Origin: Nemertoderma westbladi
Taxonomy: Eukaryota; Xenacoelomorpha; Nemertodermatida; Nemertodermatidae
Length of the DNA: 64,000 bases
Assembly: GCA_032718475.1 (NCBI GenBank)
Contig: JAUCBJ010001846.1
Coordinates: 248,001 to 312,000, forward strand
Direction: 5' to 3'
Position 1 is the first letter of the stretch; the number at the start of each line of letters is the position of its first letter. Both the position numbers and the translations under genes were made by a program. The notes under the pieces are model-generated. The model was given only the letters and a program-made list of their open reading frames with translations. It did no database searches and had not been told where the DNA came from. Shown in pieces: positions 37,116 through 47,900 of this stretch.

Positions 37116-40100
37116 ATGGGCTTTCAGGGTTTAGGTTTTTTGGTGCGCATACCAGCCTTATACGTTTTTTTATGGTTGGGGATCTTTTTTGGTGCGCCCT
37201 CGCATGCTGCCACCTATTTAACCATTACCGGGGAAAGTACCCCAGGGGCTTCGCGCACCTTTCATTTGGGTGAAGGGGAAAAACTATTTCTTCAAACCAT
37301 TGATGATCCTTCTGGTCGTTATGAGGTGTTTGAAAACGTTGGGTTTGACGATATTGTTTTTGACGGCACGTTGTTACCTGCGAAAGGGCATATCGATGCC
37401 CGCCGAGCGGGTTTTTTTAACCCCCTAAGTAAGGTTGGCACCTTAAATTCCTGCCAGTTAACCAATATTTTTGGCTGTGTGAGGACTGAGGGCGAGCAAA
37501 TGCACCCCAGTGGTTTGCAAACCTTGGGGTATCTGGAAAATTCCAGTCAAGTACTCGCCTTTCAACTGTTGCACTCGCCTGATTTGATTGCCAACCAAGC
37601 CATACAAGAAGTCATCTTTGTGTTTCAAACCAACTACCCCCATATTCGATCAGATGTAACCGGGGTTTTAAATTTATCAATGATCAATACTTATACCGAT
37701 TTGGGTATTTCGTTTGAGCCGGGGCGTTTTTATAACAACTATCAAAACCTCAACGTCACCATTCCCATTCAGCGAACAGAGGTGATCAGCATTCAATATT
37801 TTAGTTCTGACACACAACCTTTGAGCCAAGTGAAGCTGTTTAGCTTTGATGCCTCCCAAAGCATTTTGATAATTGATTCTGGTGTGGAAAATTATTCACA
37901 GCCCGCTACACTGTCATTTCCAAACACCAAACCCTATGAGGTTGTTTACCTAAATGCCACGACCACCGCCCCTACCACCCAAACACTGAATTTTGTGTTA
38001 TCAGAGAACAGCCCGCAGGATACAGCCACCGCTTTATTACACCTACCCCCATTTGAATACTATGACCTGCCGCATGTCACCGTCACGGTTCATTCAGCCA
38101 ATCCGGATGTCTCACTGGTGTTTGCTAATAACCGTGCGACTCAAATTTTTATTCCCACCCAAGATACCACTCACCTGATTGTAGATGTCAGCCTCTTTAG
38201 CACCCTAACCCAAGCAGGGGTGTTTAATTACCAGCGGACAGACAATGTTAGTTTTTCATTTAATATCACCGAGGTGTTTTCCTTTTTGCCGTCCGGGCAA
38301 AAGCAGTTCATTAATCTGAGTGAAAAATCCTACCCAGTTAACCTGGTTGTAGATAAAGACACCTACCCCAACTTTACTTATCGCACCCTTGAGCGGGGGT
38401 CTCAAACAATGGGTTCCATCACCCATACATTTTTTGAAGATGATCAAATCACTTTTACCTTGGGGTTAATGGATCATATCACCTCCACTATTACTAACAC
38501 CGATCCATTTTTGGCACATTTTGCACCTAATATAAACCCACTAACCGTTCGATTGTTACTAAACTTTCCAACCGATACCACCCCGGCCTCGCATCAAATT
38601 GTCATCAATAACCAGCAAACCATCACCATTAATCCCAACACGTCCGCAAGTGTTGTGTTTAATTATGCACTCACCCCTGACGCACCTAGTGCTTTAATTA
38701 GTTTGGTCATTAATCGCAATAACTTGGTAGACATTGAACCTTACCAATTTAATATTGCCCCACTTTTTGAGGTGGGTACACCTAACATGTTGTTTAAGGT
38801 GTTAGGGGAGGAAATGGCGGCTAGTCAGTCGTACCAAATTTTTAACGCCAACCCGTATGCGGTATCGCTACAGTTTGATGCGCCTTACATTAGGGATAAT
38901 CAAACCACCACATTTAATTACCTAACCGTTGAGGGTAAACTGGCGGCATCTGTTACTTACGCATGGGAAACCATTTTCACTCACGTTGATGGGCAAACCC
39001 GCTTGATTGATGCCACTTATGTATTCCCCGATGGCGTATTTTTGACCAATCAAGGGGCCATGACACGCGTGATGAGCCCAAATACCTTTAATAATCCCCA
39101 AAATGTCTCCGTTGTTTTCAATAATGAAACGATTCGAGGTTGGGGAAGTGTTACCTTAAAACTCACCCCTGAGATCACCACACCACGGCTGCCCACCCAA
39201 AGTTTTGATGTTTTCTTGATGCATGATATTTCAGGTATTCAATTTGCAAGCCCGCTGATTGAGTTGTTTGACAGCACCCAAGCGTTATCCGCTCAACTCA
39301 ATATCACCGAAACGATTGGTGCCACCATGGTGCTTGATATCGTGCTAACACCCCCCTTACCATCGTTTATGAACCTTAGTATTGGGGGTACGAATACTTT
39401 AAGTGCATCAGTGGTGCTAACCCCTTATTCAAGCACTGTGAATTTTATTGCTTTATCAGTCCTTGATGATTTCAGGCAATTCGGTACACAAACCTATTTG
39501 TTGGGGGCAACGCTTTCTTATCTAACAAACACCTTGTGGCCCACCCCGCTTTTGAATGTACCCTTTTACGCCACCGATAGTGCCACGGTTTTAATAAAAG
39601 ACGAAACGCGGTCGGTGAGTATGTCTTTTTATCAACAGGTCCCTTCGGTAACCATCAGCCCCTTTGTGAAACTAGATGAAGGTAGTACCCTTGTGGGTTT
39701 ATTCACGTTGGCTGCTGAACCTATTACTGCCACGATATTTGATATTAGCTTTCAAGAATATTTAAATCCCAACTTTGGCACTGAGCTTATTTCATTTTCA
39801 TCCACCCAATTGATCTTTCATTCAGCCAATTGGTCAACAGGTGTATCTGTGGTAATGACTGCCATTGAAAATAACACCTTAACGTTTGAGGCAGGTTTTG
39901 ATGTCACCATTACCACCAGCCATCCCTCGGCCCGTTATTTCCCTGCCACGTTCAACTTTAATGTAACGGATAATGACAGTATTCAACCGGTGTTCTTTTT
40001 ACCCGATGTTACTGAAGGAATCAGTGCCAGTGGGTCTTTAGGGATTGCCCTGAATCGTTCTATTATTACCCCTCTGACCGCCACGCTATTTTTAGCGCTT

Positions 40101-43100
40101 GAACTTGATCAAGTGGCGAGCCGACAAATCCATCTTATCAACGCCGATGCCACTTCATTGTTTAGTGTGGTGTCCGATATGTATCGATCAACTGAAATCT
40201 TTTTAACGTTTGACAGTTCAAATTGGAATGTATCCCAAACCTTTGGTATTGATGTAGGGACCAATACATACTTTTTGGACAATGCCAGTGTTGTGTTAGA
40301 GCTCACAACCACGTACGATACCCTAGTTGAGGTAACCACTGTTTGGGATCACGTGTCGACCACTTTCAATGTGTTAGATGCCACCACCCAATCACTTGTC
40401 ATTGCATTGACCTCTTCATCGTTACTGATTAATGAGGGCCATGTAGAGGAAGTAACACTGCGTTTAAAAACCTTCCCCTTTACCCAATCAGGTGTGACGT
40501 TATTATTTAATGCTTTAGATCAATATTTATTACCCAATAATGCCACCCAAACCAGTCACTATTTTTCAAGCACCAATTGGGAGGTGCCCCAAGTCATTAC
40601 CCTTACGCGCGCTACCGATAGTTTCCTATATTTGCAAAATACCACAGAACGCATTCAAATAAGCAATGAATTTTTGTTCGCTACACCTGTTTACTTAGCC
40701 CATGTTACCCCTATTTTAGAATCAACCCTATCATTTGGTTTTGCAGCGTCTTACGCCCAAGGCAGCACTGCTTCCTCTACCTTAAACTTTTTATACTCGC
40801 CCTATCAGCCCACTACTTTTCAACTACACTTTAGTCAACCCAGCCTTTATACAGGTGTTTCACCATTGTTTGCGTTTACAGGGGGTGCAAGCACTGTGGT
40901 GTTTGATTCCAGTAATTGGAGCCAAGCACAGATTAATTTAATCACTTCTAACAATAGCTTTTGGGGTGAATTTACCACCGTGCTAACAGTGACCGAAGCC
41001 TTGGGTCATTATTTGCCCGCGAGTCAGTCTATGGTGATCAAGCATGATCCATTACTCACTATCACCGATCGTGCCAGTGGCTTGGTTGTAGTTACCCAGC
41101 CGTATTCTTTGAGCGAAGGGGCTTTAAATAATGTTTATATTGTTCATTTATCGGCCACGCCGTTATCCCCTGTAACCGCCTCAATTGGGTATCAATTTTC
41201 TGACTCAACCCGTGCCATAACAGCCGTTTGGGCTAGTAATGATGCCACCTCTTTGGTTGCACCTACCGGTACCACTGCATATGTTTTTAAATTAGATATT
41301 GGCGATGATGATTTTTATCAAGCCGACACACCGTTAACACTTGTGTTTCATTTCAGCCCTGATGAGTCTCGTTCAGCCACACATTTGATTAAATATCATA
41401 TTCTAAATAATGATTCAATCACCGCTACTTGGCTTTTATCGAATGATACAGTGACCGAAAGCTTCAATCTTACACAATCAAGTGAACCCATATCTACCCA
41501 ACCTGAATGGGTGAGTTTGTCTATTAAATTAAATCGATCTGTGGCTGATCCTTTCGTTTTAAGTGATTTCAATGATGCTCGTGGTAGGTTTGAATTTTCT
41601 GGCAACCCTGTGCTGGCCTTTGATAGTAGTAATTGGAATGTGCCTCAAATTGTGACATTCTCTTTAAGTCGGCATAGCTACATCAGCTATCAGAACCACA
41701 TTGGTTTTGGATTGCCTGCTGGTTTGAATGTAAATAATTTTTTGAATATCCCACCAACAGCCAGTTCAGGCATCCCTATTAGTGTTTTGGCTGAAAAAGC
41801 GGCGCTTCAATTTATTCATGGTAGTAGTATCACGATTGATTTATATGAGGGTGAGCTATTCTCAGATGCGCTTGATATTCCAATGCTTTTAACGTCCACA
41901 CAGTTTTTATCAGTCAATATTAGTAGCCCACTGTACCGGTTGGTAACGATAACGCTTGATCCTTTTGTCGCCACCAATGTGACACACATGAATAAAGAAA
42001 CATCTGCTAGTTTTTATTCGCAGACCTCTTCTGCTTCCCTACAGCTCAATATTCAAGCCATTGATAACAACTACCCTGCTTTCCCGGACTTAACCGCGGG
42101 CAGTATTATGTTTAATGCGCACGGTTCAACGATGTTGTTTTATGTGAACCATTATAATGATGATTCGTATTACACTGATCACCAATTCGGTGCTAATACA
42201 ATATTTAAGAGTGTAGCCAGTGGTACAACTATTCAAGTTCGCCTGCGTTCAGCCCCTTATGGTAGCGAGAATATTAACCTTAACATCAAGGCTGATCCAC
42301 TCAGCCATGTAACATTTGCACCAAACGCTGTGATTTTCACAAAAGATAATTGGAACATTTATCAAACGGTTCAATTATTGCCTGTTTATGATCCCTCGAT
42401 CACCTCGGACGCATCGTTGACAGTTTCATTTATATTGGATAAATCAAATTTATCCGAAGATAATCCATGGTATTTTGTACCCCTAACCGTTGGCACGCAG
42501 TTGATTCAGTTTGTAAACACGGAGTATTTAGAAATTGATGTTTCTAAATCTCATAACACAATTATAGAAGGTCAAAGCGCCACACTTTACATTAATGCAA
42601 CCAACTTTGTCAGCAATATTAGCGATGCCGTAACGCTTTCAATTAATGTCATCTTACCTGGTTTTTTAAACACAATTGAGCCTGCTACTCAGTTAATTTT
42701 AAGTCAAACAACCCCCAATGTTTCCATCACTTTCATAGCGAAGCGCAATATTATCAATAGCGGTACTAGGGATGCAGTTTTTGAATTCACATTGGCTGAT
42801 CAGCCTAGCAATGTGATCACCACAGTGATAACGGTTGGGGAATATAACACCAATAAAGTCAGTGCTTGTGGGTTTGAAAATACCAATCAAGTTAAATTTA
42901 ACAGTGCCCAGCTAAGCCAAGCCTATGTTGAGCGTTTATACACCCTGATGTGTGGCAAAGATTTAAACCTGTTCTATGATAATGTAGGTAGCGATTTTAT
43001 TAGCCCAAGATTTATGGTGCCCAGCTATCCCGGCACTTCATTAGTACCGCTTTATGCAGGTTATACCGCTGCGACTGAATCAAGACATGCCATCTTTTTT

Positions 43101-44891
43101 GATGAAAACAGTGATGGTTTGCCTGATTTTGCAATGGATAATGTTACCGGGGAAATTTATAAATCAAATATTGATTTCCATACCATTGATGTAACAGCAG
43201 CCGCTTCTCAAGTGGTACCAAGCAACACCATTGGTATTGTTGGCAAAACCGAAGCTCAAATAATTTATTCAGTTAAACCAGGGCTTACATTTTATGTTCG
43301 CGATCCCACACCGACGAACTTCAGCCTATATGTGGCTGAAAATCAAGGGCAAGATGCAACCAAATTGTTGACTGAAAATATAACAACTAATGCCCAATGT
43401 GATGCTGTTAAATGCTTAAGAACGATTCGTTCAGCTGATTATCAAGTGCCCTTAAGATTTAATGCAACTCAATCAATTTTTGTGGCAGGCTCCTTGGGGC
43501 AAAGTATGCATTTGTTTGTTCAATCACCCCTTTCAATTGAGAAACTGTATTTCGATAAATATACCGTTCGGATTGGTGATATTGTTAAAGGTTACATGCT
43601 GTTTAAATCCACCACAGCCATTAATGATGTGAAGTTACGCGCCCTTAATCATACCGGCCTTCGCATGTTAGGCAATGCAAGGTTTTATGAAAAAGATAAC
43701 CAAGCCGCCACCCTACGTGAGGCTGTGTTAGAAAATGGTGCTAGTGGTGAGCACTTCTTTAATATCGGTAATATTAGTGCAGCGCAGGCTAGTAAAACAC
43801 TTGTACTAGAGTATCGACTCAGTTTTGGGTTAGCTGCCAAACTTGAAAACAAACCCATGCCTCATTCTGTTGGTTTACAATCCAGCGGGGCAGATGCCAC
43901 CAATTATATCAGCACTGAATTTAAATTACGGTTTGATCCATTGTTTGATACCGCCTTGTTATTCGGCAAGGTGTTTGTTGACAACAATGACAATGGTATT
44001 CAAGATGGTGCCGATGAGATTGGTATTGCAAATGTTGAGATCATTACTGAACAAGGTCAGTCCATTAAAACCGATAGTTATGGTCGTTATAACGTTCCAA
44101 ACCTGCAGCCGGGTCGACACCATATTCGTTTAAATAAACATACATTGGGTAAGCAATATATCATTGGCAAAACAAGCAAATTGGTGAATGTAGTTAGTGT
44201 CCCTGTTAAAGCCAATTTTGCGGTTCAAGAACAAAAAGCGCCTGATGAGAAGTCTTTAACAGACCCGTATTACCAAGGTGATGGCTATACAATTTATAAG
44301 CAAAACAGGCAGCAACCCTTTATACAGTTAATGTTGGATAATAATCAGCCTAAAACAAGCATATTTAGGCTGTTAGAACCGATGCGCTTTAGGGTTCATA
44401 CCAACTATATTTACTACATTAAGCATTGGAAGATTGATATATTTAATCAAGATGATGAGGTAATTCACACATTATCTGGTAATAATCAAGTATTGGGTGA
44501 TGTAATTCAGTGGAATGGTGAGAGTGCCCGTGGAATACCTTACATATTTGAGGAGAGTCAAAACCTCTACTACCAGCTTAGCATCGAAGACAAATTGGGT
44601 CATCGTATCAAAACTGACAAGTATTTATTCATACCAATCGCGCAGGATATTTACGTTGATAAGCAAGCTAAAAGCATGAAGCACCCAGCCTTTTATCCAA
44701 TTGATACATCAAAACTGCCGGCCATTAAAGATGCCTATACATTGGTTATTCAAGGAGAAAATCTGAAAAAAGTGGCTATTGATAATATAGAGATTAGCGG
44801 TGTTAAACAGTTAATAGATGATCGTTCTAGTAAAGGTATTGAATTTATTGTGCCAAAAACACTTGAATTAATTAAGGTGTTATCAGAGTAA
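37116..44891 (+). CDS. Second giant exported beta-repeat surface protein (about 2591 residues)
   Basis: A hydrophobic N-terminus ending G-A-P-S-H-A-A marks a signal peptide. The frame is open two codons upstream (TTG 37110), but the ATG at 37116 is preferred; neither has a clear ribosome site. The organisation parallels the preceding giant. Unique N-terminal sequence comes first, then beta repeats with F-D-S-S-N-W-type motifs near residues 900, 1031, 1148, 1262, 1500 and 1739. D-E-N-S-D-G-L-P-D (calcium-binding-like) lies near 2000. An SdrD-B-like domain with F-V-D-N-N-D-N-G-I-Q-D is at about 2285-2340, and a FlgD-like Ig segment with I-Q-W-N-G-E near 2465. The two giants share this plan but differ in sequence, so they are old paralogues. 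No anchor is seen. Confidence 0.84.
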   Translation: MGFQGLGFLVRIPALYVFLWLGIFFGAPSHAATYLTITGESTPGASRTFHLGEGEKLFLQTIDDPSGRYEVFENVGFDDIVFDGTLLPAKGHIDARRAGFFNPLSKVGTLNSCQLTNIFGCVRTEGEQMHPSGLQTLGYLENSSQVLAFQLLHSPDLIANQAIQEVIFVFQTNYPHIRSDVTGVLNLSMINTYTDLGISFEPGRFYNNYQNLNVTIPIQRTEVISIQYFSSDTQPLSQVKLFSFDASQSILIIDSGVENYSQPATLSFPNTKPYEVVYLNATTTAPTTQTLNFVLSENSPQDTATALLHLPPFEYYDLPHVTVTVHSANPDVSLVFANNRATQIFIPTQDTTHLIVDVSLFSTLTQAGVFNYQRTDNVSFSFNITEVFSFLPSGQKQFINLSEKSYPVNLVVDKDTYPNFTYRTLERGSQTMGSITHTFFEDDQITFTLGLMDHITSTITNTDPFLAHFAPNINPLTVRLLLNFPTDTTPASHQIVINNQQTITINPNTSASVVFNYALTPDAPSALISLVINRNNLVDIEPYQFNIAPLFEVGTPNMLFKVLGEEMAASQSYQIFNANPYAVSLQFDAPYIRDNQTTTFNYLTVEGKLAASVTYAWETIFTHVDGQTRLIDATYVFPDGVFLTNQGAMTRVMSPNTFNNPQNVSVVFNNETIRGWGSVTLKLTPEITTPRLPTQSFDVFLMHDISGIQFASPLIELFDSTQALSAQLNITETIGATMVLDIVLTPPLPSFMNLSIGGTNTLSASVVLTPYSSTVNFIALSVLDDFRQFGTQTYLLGATLSYLTNTLWPTPLLNVPFYATDSATVLIKDETRSVSMSFYQQVPSVTISPFVKLDEGSTLVGLFTLAAEPITATIFDISFQEYLNPNFGTELISFSSTQLIFHSANWSTGVSVVMTAIENNTLTFEAGFDVTITTSHPSARYFPATFNFNVTDNDSIQPVFFLPDVTEGISASGSLGIALNRSIITPLTATLFLALELDQVASRQIHLINADATSLFSVVSDMYRSTEIFLTFDSSNWNVSQTFGIDVGTNTYFLDNASVVLELTTTYDTLVEVTTVWDHVSTTFNVLDATTQSLVIALTSSSLLINEGHVEEVTLRLKTFPFTQSGVTLLFNALDQYLLPNNATQTSHYFSSTNWEVPQVITLTRATDSFLYLQNTTERIQISNEFLFATPVYLAHVTPILESTLSFGFAASYAQGSTASSTLNFLYSPYQPTTFQLHFSQPSLYTGVSPLFAFTGGASTVVFDSSNWSQAQINLITSNNSFWGEFTTVLTVTEALGHYLPASQSMVIKHDPLLTITDRASGLVVVTQPYSLSEGALNNVYIVHLSATPLSPVTASIGYQFSDSTRAITAVWASNDATSLVAPTGTTAYVFKLDIGDDDFYQADTPLTLVFHFSPDESRSATHLIKYHILNNDSITATWLLSNDTVTESFNLTQSSEPISTQPEWVSLSIKLNRSVADPFVLSDFNDARGRFEFSGNPVLAFDSSNWNVPQIVTFSLSRHSYISYQNHIGFGLPAGLNVNNFLNIPPTASSGIPISVLAEKAALQFIHGSSITIDLYEGELFSDALDIPMLLTSTQFLSVNISSPLYRLVTITLDPFVATNVTHMNKETSASFYSQTSSASLQLNIQAIDNNYPAFPDLTAGSIMFNAHGSTMLFYVNHYNDDSYYTDHQFGANTIFKSVASGTTIQVRLRSAPYGSENINLNIKADPLSHVTFAPNAVIFTKDNWNIYQTVQLLPVYDPSITSDASLTVSFILDKSNLSEDNPWYFVPLTVGTQLIQFVNTEYLEIDVSKSHNTIIEGQSATLYINATNFVSNISDAVTLSINVILPGFLNTIEPATQLILSQTTPNVSITFIAKRNIINSGTRDAVFEFTLADQPSNVITTVITVGEYNTNKVSACGFENTNQVKFNSAQLSQAYVERLYTLMCGKDLNLFYDNVGSDFISPRFMVPSYPGTSLVPLYAGYTAATESRHAIFFDENSDGLPDFAMDNVTGEIYKSNIDFHTIDVTAAASQVVPSNTIGIVGKTEAQIIYSVKPGLTFYVRDPTPTNFSLYVAENQGQDATKLLTENITTNAQCDAVKCLRTIRSADYQVPLRFNATQSIFVAGSLGQSMHLFVQSPLSIEKLYFDKYTVRIGDIVKGYMLFKSTTAINDVKLRALNHTGLRMLGNARFYEKDNQAATLREAVLENGASGEHFFNIGNISAAQASKTLVLEYRLSFGLAAKLENKPMPHSVGLQSSGADATNYISTEFKLRFDPLFDTALLFGKVFVDNNDNGIQDGADEIGIANVEIITEQGQSIKTDSYGRYNVPNLQPGRHHIRLNKHTLGKQYIIGKTSKLVNVVSVPVKANFAVQEQKAPDEKSLTDPYYQGDGYTIYKQNRQQPFIQLMLDNNQPKTSIFRLLEPMRFRVHTNYIYYIKHWKIDIFNQDDEVIHTLSGNNQVLGDVIQWNGESARGIPYIFEESQNLYYQLSIEDKLGHRIKTDKYLFIPIAQDIYVDKQAKSMKHPAFYPIDTSKLPAIKDAYTLVIQGENLKKVAIDNIEISGVKQLIDDRSSKGIEFIVPKTLELIKVLSE

Positions 44892-44936
44892 TTCAAATAA
44901 GTACATCTAAATATTTTATTAAAACCATGAATCACT

Positions 44937-44951
44937 TATAATAAGTATAAT
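44937..44951 (+). promoter_or_regulatory. Two TATAAT boxes ahead of the outer-membrane barrel gene
   Basis: Perfect TATAAT hexamers occur at 44937-44942 and 44946-44951, in the 100-base gap after the second giant gene. A start from either gives a leader of roughly 30-40 bases before the ATG at 44992. The -35 region is weak (TTTTAT at 44914-44919 for the first box). Part of the signal could be chance in AT-rich DNA. Confidence 0.4.
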
Positions 44952-44991
44952 GCTGTATTTTTATATGACAGACAGTAAACTTAGGGAAGCC

Positions 44992-47900
44992 ATGAAAAAG
45001 TTCGCGTTTTTGGTACTTGTTTGCTTTCTTTTTAGCCCTGTTATGGTCTTATCTGCTGAGGACAAGATAGTTGTTATAACGCCTAATGCAGAACAAAACA
45101 AAGGCAGTGCTTGGGAAACAGTTGATTTAACCACATCAGCGCCCGATATAAAAGATCAATCCACTGATGATAGCGACTTTATCATCGTTGGTCTTGTTGA
45201 AGGCGAGATAGGCTATAATCGTATTTGGAATCAAGTGCAAGATTCTACACAAAGTGGTGTATGGACAGATGGAAAGCTGGTGCTTTATGCCAAGGGTAAA
45301 ATATTAGGCAAGTATTTAATTGAATTAAGCTATGACAGTAATCGAGAATATAGCCAATTATTTCAAGATATTAGCCCTGAAGAGTATTATCCAGTTTTAG
45401 GGGACGGGTCAACCCTTAAGAACAATGTTAAGACTAATAATAAATTGTACGTTGCTGTTCGTTCTGATGAAATTGATTTTGTTTACGGCAAATATAAAGT
45501 TGAATTAAAAAAAACTCGTTATATCAATTTTGATTCTGAATTATCTGGCTTTCGTATTGCTTATCACGACGAAAACTTTAATCAGGAAGAAACAGGTATT
45601 TCAGCCGTGCGGGCAGAATATTTTCAAGCAGATTCCACTCAAACATTTTCTGAAGACTATTTACTAAGTACAGGGGGTTATTTGTATTTTTTGAGCAAGA
45701 AGAATATTCGCCCCAATAGTGTAAATGTCTATATTGAGGTTAGAAATACCCAAACAGGCGGGCTTTCTTCCCGTTATGCCTTAAATAAAGAGGACTATCA
45801 AATTGATCATGCAGATGGACGTATAGCCTTAAACGTTCCAATCGCTAGCATACTGTATAACCGTCATGGCTATAATACGCTGGATAATTTTTCTGACACC
45901 GTTTATTTATGGGCAACTTATGAATCCTATGAAAACACAGCCTCTGCCCAGTCTCAATTTTCAGGGGGTAGAGGTGAACTTGTTTTATCAGATGATATTC
46001 AGTTAGGCGGAACCTATGTTGAAAAAACGCTAAATGGTCAAGATACCCATATGATGGGTATTGATGGCAGAATTAAAACAGACAACACTGATGTTTATGT
46101 AGAGTATGCCAATAGCAATTTTTCAAATTCTGTTAATCTTTCGTCAGATGGTGGCCTGTCTTATAAAAATACTAATCTGAATTCAACCAATCAGGAAAAA
46201 ACTGCGATTTATCTTAAAGGAAAGGGTAGTTATTTAGATAACCGATTAAATATTGATGTTTTAGCCGCTAATGAAAGTTTTGGCTTTACCACATTTAATG
46301 GCGCTAACATTCAATCAGAAGGAAAAATAGTCGTTGATGGTGATCTCTCTTATAGAGGGGATGATTTTTTAGCCGGGTATAGCGTTCAAAGTCAACATGC
46401 TTTCGAAGGGGCTACCCAATCTATTATTGATAAGATTGGTGGTTATTCCAAAAGAGTTCACCGTTTTTATGGAGGAGCTAACGTTGTTGAAGGGGTAGAC
46501 CTTGAATTTTTATATGATTTTGAGGAGGTAGCCGCCTCTACCACCTATATTCATACATTAGCGACTCAACGCTTCACCGGCGGCACAAAAATTGCATTGA
46601 ATGATTACGCAAATTTATCTTTAGCCGTTCAAACTACCACGCCTGACGCAAGAACAACGACTAACACGGTTGATCCAACCACCTCATTGGTGATTTCAGG
46701 TAAATTAGAAGCTTTGTTGGATGAGAATTTAGCTGCTGATTTTTCTGCAAGTTATGATAAAGATAAAGCAACGACCACGTACACTGGTGGTTTGACTTAT
46801 TATCATGAGGATATTGAGGTTCGTTTATCCGCTGAAAAATCAGCCGGCAATTCTGTCAAACAATCTGTTGGCCTAAAATACCAACTAGATCCACACCTTA
46901 ACATTCATGCCGATAAGCAATTGGGTGAATCAGGGGGTTATTCCAGTGGGGTTTCCTATCGCCCTAATCAGCGTTTTGAAGTTGGTTTAGATGTTGATCA
47001 ATCAGAAAATAACCAAAGGCAGGTTAGTGTTAATACCAATTATAAAAATGATGAACTAACCCTAAAAGGCAATATAACAAGTGCTACCAATACAGTTGTT
47101 GGTGGAGATGTTGTTTATGAGGCGGATGATATTATGATCATTAAAGGAGGTATTAGGGCTGACAGTCACTTAAACAATCAGCGTTATTTAGGTGTAACTG
47201 CACAAGATGAAGATTTAGCCCTAAGCGCTAACACCAAGTTTGATCAAAGTGGTACCAACAATTCTCAAATCAGTGCTAATTATCGAAAAAATGATCAACA
47301 AAGCTATGGGGTTTCTTATAATCAGGAAAGCCAAACAAGCGGTACTAAAACAGATACCACTGTCTTGACGAATCGTTATCATTTAAATAATGGTGTCTCC
47401 TTGGAAAACAGTTTAATACACAAAGATTATGGCAATAATAAAACTCGAAAACAGCAAGCCTATCAGTTGTCACAATTATTTCCTTCTGGTAGTTCTTATG
47501 GCTTTACTGTCAGTAGTTATGAAGAATTTATTGAGCAGCAAAAAAATGGTCAAGGCTGGTCTACTCAGTTTTTAGCCAATCGACATAATGGTCAATCATT
47601 TAGTGCCAACGTTGAGTCAGGCAGCTTGGTTAACCTTGATAATCAAGTGGTTAAAAGGTTTTTGGTAAAGTTTAATTATGCCCATACGACTGACAAAGAT
47701 TTACCGGCTGAGTTTTCTAAATTCTCACATTACCTTAAGTGGAATTATCGAACCGATCAAACAGGTGCTTCACAAACCATTCAGCATGCACTTAAGGCAG
47801 GTTTAAATCATAATGTTTCTCGTGATTTGGTTGTTCACATTGGCGTAGATTATTCAAAAAATGACAATCAATCCACAACATTAGAAAACTATAGAAAATA

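Noticed and set aside
37079-37273. Alternative start ATG 37079 giving a signal-peptide-like opening before the second giant, joined by a frameshift
   Set aside because: It lies next to the extended -10 box, so transcription would probably begin after it. It is in a different frame, and the ATG at 37116 already gives a full signal peptide.
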